Origin: Paenalcaligenes hominis
GTDB taxonomy: Bacteria; Pseudomonadota; Gammaproteobacteria; Burkholderiales; Burkholderiaceae_B
NCBI RefSeq assembly: GCF_011927625.1
Contig: NZ_JAATIZ010000001.1
Location: forward strand, 1-64,000
DNA length: 64,000 bases
Direction of reading: 5' to 3'
Below, piece after piece: positions 59,793 through 64,000 of this stretch. Every line of letters starts with the position of its first letter. Positions within the stretch are counted from its first letter, which is position 1. The notes beneath the pieces are model-generated. The model did no database searches. It saw only the letters and a program-made list of their open reading frames with translations, and was not told where the DNA came from. A program made the translations under genes and the position numbers.

Positions 59793-60977
59793 ATGATAAT
59801 TACCTCTTTGCTAGACACGGATTTATATAAATTTTCAATGATGCAGGTGGTGCTTCATCATTTCCCTGCTGCACAGGTGCAGTATCGCTACAAGTGCCGC
59901 ACACCGAATATCAACTTGCACCCGTATATTGATGAAATTCGCCAAGAGATTCACGCATTGTGCCAGCTTCGCTTTAATGAAGACGAGCTCAATTACTTAA
60001 GACAGCTTCGTTTTATTAAAAGTGATTTTGCTGATTTTCTGGGTTTATTTCAATTGCCTGAGCGTTGCATACGCGTGGAATATGGCGAAAAGCCAGGCGA
60101 GCTAAGCATAGAGGTAGAAGGGCCTTGGTTACATACCATCCTCTTCGAAATTCCTGTTTTAGCTATTGTGAATGAGGTGTATTTTAGAAATACCCAACCG
60201 CAGCCAGATTGGGAGGAAGGCCGACGACGTCTTCAAAGCAAGATGGAGCTCGTGTTAACGGACGCTGACCTAATTGATTTTAAAATTGCCGAATACGGTA
60301 CGCGTCGGCGTTTCTCTAAAGCCTGGCATAACGAGGTCGTGGCTACGCTCAAATCAACAATGGGTGCCCACTTTGCTGGCACAAGTAATGTACTAATGGC
60401 CAAAAACCACAGCGTGCTTCCTTTAGGTACTATGGCGCACGAATACCTTCAAGCCTGCCAAGCCCTTGGTCCTCGTTTACGAGACTCACAAATTTATGCG
60501 TTTGAAGTCTGGGCAAAAGAATACCGAGGTGACTTAGGAATTGCCTTATCCGATGTGTATGGTTTAGAGGCGTTTCTGAATGATTTTGATATGTATTTTT
60601 GTAAGCTCTTTGATGGCGCGCGTCACGACTCTGGGGATCCTTTTGTGTGGGGGGAACGGTTACTGGCACATTACCAGCAAAACCGCGTCGACCCACGTAC
60701 AAAAACATTAATTTTTTCCGATGGCTTGAATTTCCCTAAAGCCATTGAGCTCGCCAAGCATTTTGCTGGACGCTGCAGGTTGTCATTTGGTATTGGCACA
60801 AATTTAACCAATGATTTGGGGTATGAGCCCTTGCAGGTGGTAATGAAAATGGTGCGTTGCAATGGACAGCCTGTGGCCAAGGTATCAGACACGCCGGGCA
60901 AAACCATGTGCGATGATCCCGCCTATTTGGCCTATTTGCGCCAAGTCTTCAACTTACCCGATGTGACTGAAGCTTAG
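59793..60977 (+). CDS. pncB: Nicotinate phosphoribosyltransferase
   Basis: It makes nicotinate mononucleotide from nicotinate and PRPP in the NAD salvage pathway. The 394 residues start with the family N-terminus [18 protein letters not shown] and contain the phospho-His segment [10 protein letters not shown] near 215 and the C-terminal [18 protein letters not shown] at 59787 would add two residues. It overlaps the convergent flavodoxin-like gene by 4 bp. Confidence 0.95.
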   Translation: MIITSLLDTDLYKFSMMQVVLHHFPAAQVQYRYKCRTPNINLHPYIDEIRQEIHALCQLRFNEDELNYLRQLRFIKSDFADFLGLFQLPERCIRVEYGEKPGELSIEVEGPWLHTILFEIPVLAIVNEVYFRNTQPQPDWEEGRRRLQSKMELVLTDADLIDFKIAEYGTRRRFSKAWHNEVVATLKSTMGAHFAGTSNVLMAKNHSVLPLGTMAHEYLQACQALGPRLRDSQIYAFEVWAKEYRGDLGIALSDVYGLEAFLNDFDMYFCKLFDGARHDSGDPFVWGERLLAHYQQNRVDPRTKTLIFSDGLNFPKAIELAKHFAGRCRLSFGIGTNLTNDLGYEPLQVVMKMVRCNGQPVAKVSDTPGKTMCDDPAYLAYLRQVFNLPDVTEA

Positions 60978-61489
60978 TCTAGCTGGAGACTTAATTGGGC
61001 GGCCAAGAGCCCGCCCAATTCTTTAGCTTGCGCAATCGCCTGAGGTGAAAGTGTTTTAGGGGCGAGAATATCTGCTGGTAGCTGAGCGTCAAACAGCACA
61101 ATAGCGGTGGGATAAATACGCTGTAAGCGCCAACCCGTACAAATGCTTTCTAGTTGCTGCGCTGCGCCAGTGCCAGCGCTGCCGGCACTAATCATAGCGC
61201 TGTAAGGGCGGCCATTCAGTTGGTCTAATACCGCATAATAATTTCGATCAAAAAACGCTTTCATTTCCCCACTAAGGCTACCTAAGTTTTCAGGGGCACA
61301 AAATAAATAACCGGCGGCCTGAAGCAAGTCGTCGGCATGGGTTTGGGTTGCCGGCTTACAGATGACGTGGCAGCGGGAAAGAAGCTGTAGCTCTTCCAAC
61401 ACCTCTTGAGCGCCTTGAGCAGCAAAAAAAGCCAGTTGTTCGCTGGCGCGGGTGCGGGAATGCCATACAATAAGTAAACGCACAGTCAT
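60974..61489 (-). CDS. Flavodoxin-fold NAD(P)H-dependent oxidoreductase-like protein
   Basis: 171 residues of flavodoxin-like fold: an N-terminal strand and phosphate-binding loop [11 protein letters not shown], the loop [23 protein letters not shown] and [14 protein letters not shown], as in NADPH-dependent FMN reductases. Probably a cytosolic FMN protein; the substrate is unknown. Its stop codon interlocks with the pncB stop. Confidence 0.78.
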   Translation of the reverse strand: MTVRLLIVWHSRTRASEQLAFFAAQGAQEVLEELQLLSRCHVICKPATQTHADDLLQAAGYLFCAPENLGSLSGEMKAFFDRNYYAVLDQLNGRPYSAMISAGSAGTGAAQQLESICTGWRLQRIYPTAIVLFDAQLPADILAPKTLSPQAIAQAKELGGLLAAQLSLQLD

Positions 61490-61513
61490 TCCTGTTTATA
61501 TCGTTATAGCGTG

Positions 61514-61541
61514 TTGAATAAGGTACATACAGTACGATAAC
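61514..61541 (+). promoter_or_regulatory. Candidate relA promoter
   Basis: -35 TTGAAT (61514-61519), 16-bp spacer, -10 GATAAC (61536-61541). It lies just ahead of relA and would place transcription start near 61548, favouring the ATG at 61577. Confidence 0.45.
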
Positions 61542-61576
61542 TTGTGTCTACACCAACTTATTTCATCTCCATCGTT

Positions 61577-63790
61577 ATGTCTAGCTTTATTCCTGATCAG
61601 CCGCAGTCAGCCATAACGGCCAGTAGCCCATTCACCACCGAGTGGCTCCGTCACGTCTCAGCCGATTTGCCTACGCCTCAACAAAGCACCCTTGCTTTGG
61701 CTGTACAACGTGCCGAGCCGTTAATTCATGGTTTATATACACCTGCTGGCGAGCCATTGGACTCTCACACGGCAGCGGTGCTTGGGATACTGCACGACTT
61801 GAACGCAGATGCTCATACGCGCATTTGTGCTTTATTGTCAGCAATCGAGGCCAAGGACCAACTGAAATATGAAGTCCTGAAAAACGAGTTTGGCTCTCAA
61901 GTCGCTACGATGGTGGGGGGTGCACGAGCCTTGTACGATTTAGGCGTACTGGCTGCCAAGGCACATGATCAAGCCGCCACAGGCACCGACCAAAAAGAAA
62001 TGAAACGCAAGATGCTTTTGGCGATGGCTGTGGATTTGCGTATTGTGTTGGTACGGCTAGCGTCTCGATTGCAAACGTTGCGTTGGTTTGTATTTAGCAA
62101 AACGCCGTGCCCCTATGATTACGCCAAAGAAACGATGGAGCTGTACACGCCATTAGCAAATCGCCTTGGAATTTGGCAGCTTAAATGGGAAATGGAAGAT
62201 CTAGCTTTTCGGTTCATGCAGCCCGATACCTACAAAGCCATTGCTAAACAACTCGAAGAAAAACGCGCAGAACGTGAGCAGTTCATTGAACATATTGTGC
62301 AGACTCTGACTCAGTCCCTGCTCGAGATGGGGGTGCGAGCTGAGGTCAATGGACGGCCCAAGCACATCTATAGCATCTATAACAAAATGCGTAATAAAAA
62401 TTTACGCTTTGATCAGCTCTACGACATTCGTGCATTACGCGTTATTGTGGATGACGAGCGCAGCTGCTATAGCACGCTAGCGCTAATCCATGCGATGTGG
62501 ACACCCATAGCCAACGAGTTCGATGACTATATTTCTCGTCCCAAACCTAATGGCTACCGTTCGCTGCATACTGTGGTGGCAGACGAGGCAGGCCGTACAT
62601 TTGAAATACAAATTCGTACGGCGGAAATGCATCATTTTGCCGAGTTTGGTATGGCGGCACACTGGCACTATAAAGAAGCCGGTGCTAAAGGAGGACAGGT
62701 ATCAGCCTCTGCTGAAGAACAAAAAATTGCCTGGATGCGCCAACTTTTAGCTTGGGATCACACCACCGATAACGCGGGTTCAGCCGCGGTAGAGTCTACC
62801 CCCGAGCATATTTATGTTCTTACTCCTCAAGCCCGCGTCATTGAGCTGCCCTATGGGGCTACCCCAGTGGATTTTGCGTATTACTTACACACGGATTTAG
62901 GCCATCGGTGTCGGGGTGCTAAAGTCGATGGGCACATGGTGCCATTGCTCACTAAATTAAAAACCGGGCAAACGGTAGAAATTATCAGTACCAAGTCGGG
63001 CGGGCCATCTAGAGACTGGCTAAACCCGCAACTTGGCTTTTTAGCCAGCCCACGTTCCCGCGCTAAAGTGCGCGCTTGGTTTAATGCGGTGGAACTTCAG
63101 CAACGCATCAGTCAAGGCCAAGCTTTAGTTGAAAAAGAATTACAGCGCTTAGGTAAAACAGCCGTTAACTTAGAGCAGCTTGCACAGAAATTAAATTTTG
63201 CGCGGGCCGACGATTTATATATTGCGGTCGCTAAAGATGAATTTAGCTTACGTCATATAGAAAATGCGTTTAAAGCTCCTAGCGAGAGCGCTGACGCACC
63301 GGTTACGACTAAAATTTTTGATGCCAATGCAGCCAGCGTAACGCGTACTGGTCGAAGCGGGGTGTTAGTGGTCGGGGTCGATTCCCTGATGACACAACTA
63401 GCGCGTTGCTGTCGGCCTGCTCCACCTGATAGCATTAGCGGGTATATTACCAAGGGTCGAGGGGTGTCCATTCACCGCAGTGATTGCAAATCCTTTCTAG
63501 GCCTTGTGTCCACTCAGCCCGAGCGCGCTATTGAGGTGGACTGGGGCAATACGGGCGATGCGTTATATCCTATTGATTTATTGGTTAGCGCCTCCGAGCG
63601 GCCCAATTTATTACGCGATATCTCCGAAGTTTTTGCCCGATTGCGTGTTAATGTCGTAGGGGTGAATAGCCAAAGCCGACAGTCTTTGACTCAGCTTCTG
63701 TTTACTATTGAAGTCAAAGACGGCGAGCAAATACAGCGCACCATCAGTGCATTACAAGATATTCCTGGTGTGCGGGCTTTACGCCAATAA
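61577..63790 (+). CDS. relA: (p)ppGpp synthetase RelA
   Basis: Ribosome-associated stringent-response synthetase. From ATG 61577 it has 737 residues; a GTG at 61544 would add eleven. The N-terminal pseudo-hydrolase domain lacks the HD...ED metal motif (HTRICALLSAIEAKDQ there), so it should not degrade ppGpp. The synthetase domain has GRPKHIYSIYNKMRNK, EFDDYISRPKPNGYRSLHTVV and EIQIRT; TGS (IYVLTPQARVIELP), the conserved Cys/His region ARCCRPAPPDSISGYITKGRG and a C-terminal ACT domain follow. It lies upstream of trpB. Confidence 0.95.
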   Translation: MSSFIPDQPQSAITASSPFTTEWLRHVSADLPTPQQSTLALAVQRAEPLIHGLYTPAGEPLDSHTAAVLGILHDLNADAHTRICALLSAIEAKDQLKYEVLKNEFGSQVATMVGGARALYDLGVLAAKAHDQAATGTDQKEMKRKMLLAMAVDLRIVLVRLASRLQTLRWFVFSKTPCPYDYAKETMELYTPLANRLGIWQLKWEMEDLAFRFMQPDTYKAIAKQLEEKRAEREQFIEHIVQTLTQSLLEMGVRAEVNGRPKHIYSIYNKMRNKNLRFDQLYDIRALRVIVDDERSCYSTLALIHAMWTPIANEFDDYISRPKPNGYRSLHTVVADEAGRTFEIQIRTAEMHHFAEFGMAAHWHYKEAGAKGGQVSASAEEQKIAWMRQLLAWDHTTDNAGSAAVESTPEHIYVLTPQARVIELPYGATPVDFAYYLHTDLGHRCRGAKVDGHMVPLLTKLKTGQTVEIISTKSGGPSRDWLNPQLGFLASPRSRAKVRAWFNAVELQQRISQGQALVEKELQRLGKTAVNLEQLAQKLNFARADDLYIAVAKDEFSLRHIENAFKAPSESADAPVTTKIFDANAASVTRTGRSGVLVVGVDSLMTQLARCCRPAPPDSISGYITKGRGVSIHRSDCKSFLGLVSTQPERAIEVDWGNTGDALYPIDLLVSASERPNLLRDISEVFARLRVNVVGVNSQSRQSLTQLLFTIEVKDGEQIQRTISALQDIPGVRALRQ

Positions 63791-63823
63791 TACTTGGTTA
63801 GACATTAATGGCAGTGGTGGTTC

Positions 63824-63854
63824 TTGATCTATCTTGGCGTTAAACTGATAAAAT
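63824..63854 (+). promoter_or_regulatory. Candidate promoter for trpB
   Basis: -35 TTGATC (63824-63829), then GATAAA/TAAAAT at 63847-63854 with 17-19 bp spacing, about 55 bp before the TTG start. Confidence 0.4.
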
Positions 63855-63906
63855 TATGACGTTGTGCATGATCATCTTGAATTTTTAAAACACAGAGAGT
63901 ATTACT

Positions 63907-64000
63907 TTGACTACTTATAGTTATCCCGATCAGAAAGGACACTTTGGTCCTTTCGGTGGGTCTTTTGTCGCAGAGACGTTAGTACATGCTCTAACTGAGC
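63907..64000 (+). CDS. trpB: Tryptophan synthase beta subunit, N-terminal part (runs off the window)
   Basis: The first 31 codons are present and match Trp[14 protein letters not shown] then [12 protein letters not shown]. TrpB joins indole and serine with PLP in the last step of tryptophan synthesis. The start is TTG, with GAGAG at 63894-63898 about 8 nt upstream; no ATG or GTG offers a better start. trpF, commonly upstream of trpB in this group, is not present before it. Confidence 0.88.
   Translation, partial: MTTYSYPDQKGHFGPFGGSFVAETLVHALTE

Overview
The window looks like a chromosomal segment from a betaproteobacterium of the order Burkholderiales, most likely family Alcaligenaceae. The evidence is gene order: ilvB-ilvH-ilvC-pssA, tpiA-secG-tRNA-Leu followed by nuoA-N and a DUF2818 gene, an OmpR/EnvZ pair resembling Bordetella RisA/RisS, smc-zipA-ligA, msrB-yciB-bolA-ppiC, and fdxA beside pncB. 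Base composition by eye is near-balanced and lower in GC than Bordetella, which would suit a genus such as Paenalcaligenes, Advenella or Oligella; that placement is inference. Nearly every gene is a housekeeping gene. No prophage, CRISPR array, toxin-antitoxin pair or defence island is visible.

Layout. 1-147: the 3' end of an IS200/IS605-family tnpB gene with the element's right-end hairpin, running straight into a terminator hairpin. 148-4728: branched-chain amino acid synthesis (ilvBHC) behind a structured leader, then pssA. 4764-7945: a lipoprotein, rpsO and pnp. 8108-10925: two tRNAs on the minus strand, a quinone oxidoreductase, tpiA, secG and tRNA-Leu(GAG). 11296-12381: a general porin lying between tRNA-Leu and the nuo operon, flanked by long non-coding stretches. 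13058-28179: the fourteen-gene Complex I operon nuoA-N (nuoC and nuoD are separate) plus an enlarged DUF2818 membrane protein. 28236-33831: serB, mfd, ispD and ispF. 33909-36653: an AhpC-type peroxiredoxin and an OmpR/EnvZ system. 36880-41659: a TsaB-RimI fusion, a uracil-DNA-glycosylase-like protein with altered motifs, an amidase and LplT. 41832-50513: smc-zipA-ligA converging on msrB-yciB-bolA-ppiC. 50813-55726: a Liv-type amino-acid ABC transporter whose LivM and LivG are fused. 55872-56558: a LivF-like protein that has lost its nucleotide-binding motifs. 56638-61489: nth, an RnfB-like ferredoxin, an intracellular PHB depolymerase, fdxA, pncB and a flavodoxin-fold protein. 61577-64000: relA and the first codons of trpB.

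How the parts fit. ilvBHC makes the branched-chain precursors and the Liv transporter probably imports branched-chain or related amino acids. Complex I and the small ferredoxins serve electron transfer. RelA and the OmpR/EnvZ pair are the regulatory layer, and the OmpR/EnvZ pair could plausibly control the porin. The most unusual items are the tnpB right end whose implied guide is a terminator stem, the intact LivF-like pseudo-ATPase, the cluster of inverted repeats upstream of nuoA, the enlarged DUF2818 protein, a terminator-shaped hairpin inside envZ, and the glycosylase-like protein with changed active-site motifs. I did not find a wholly new multi-gene system.
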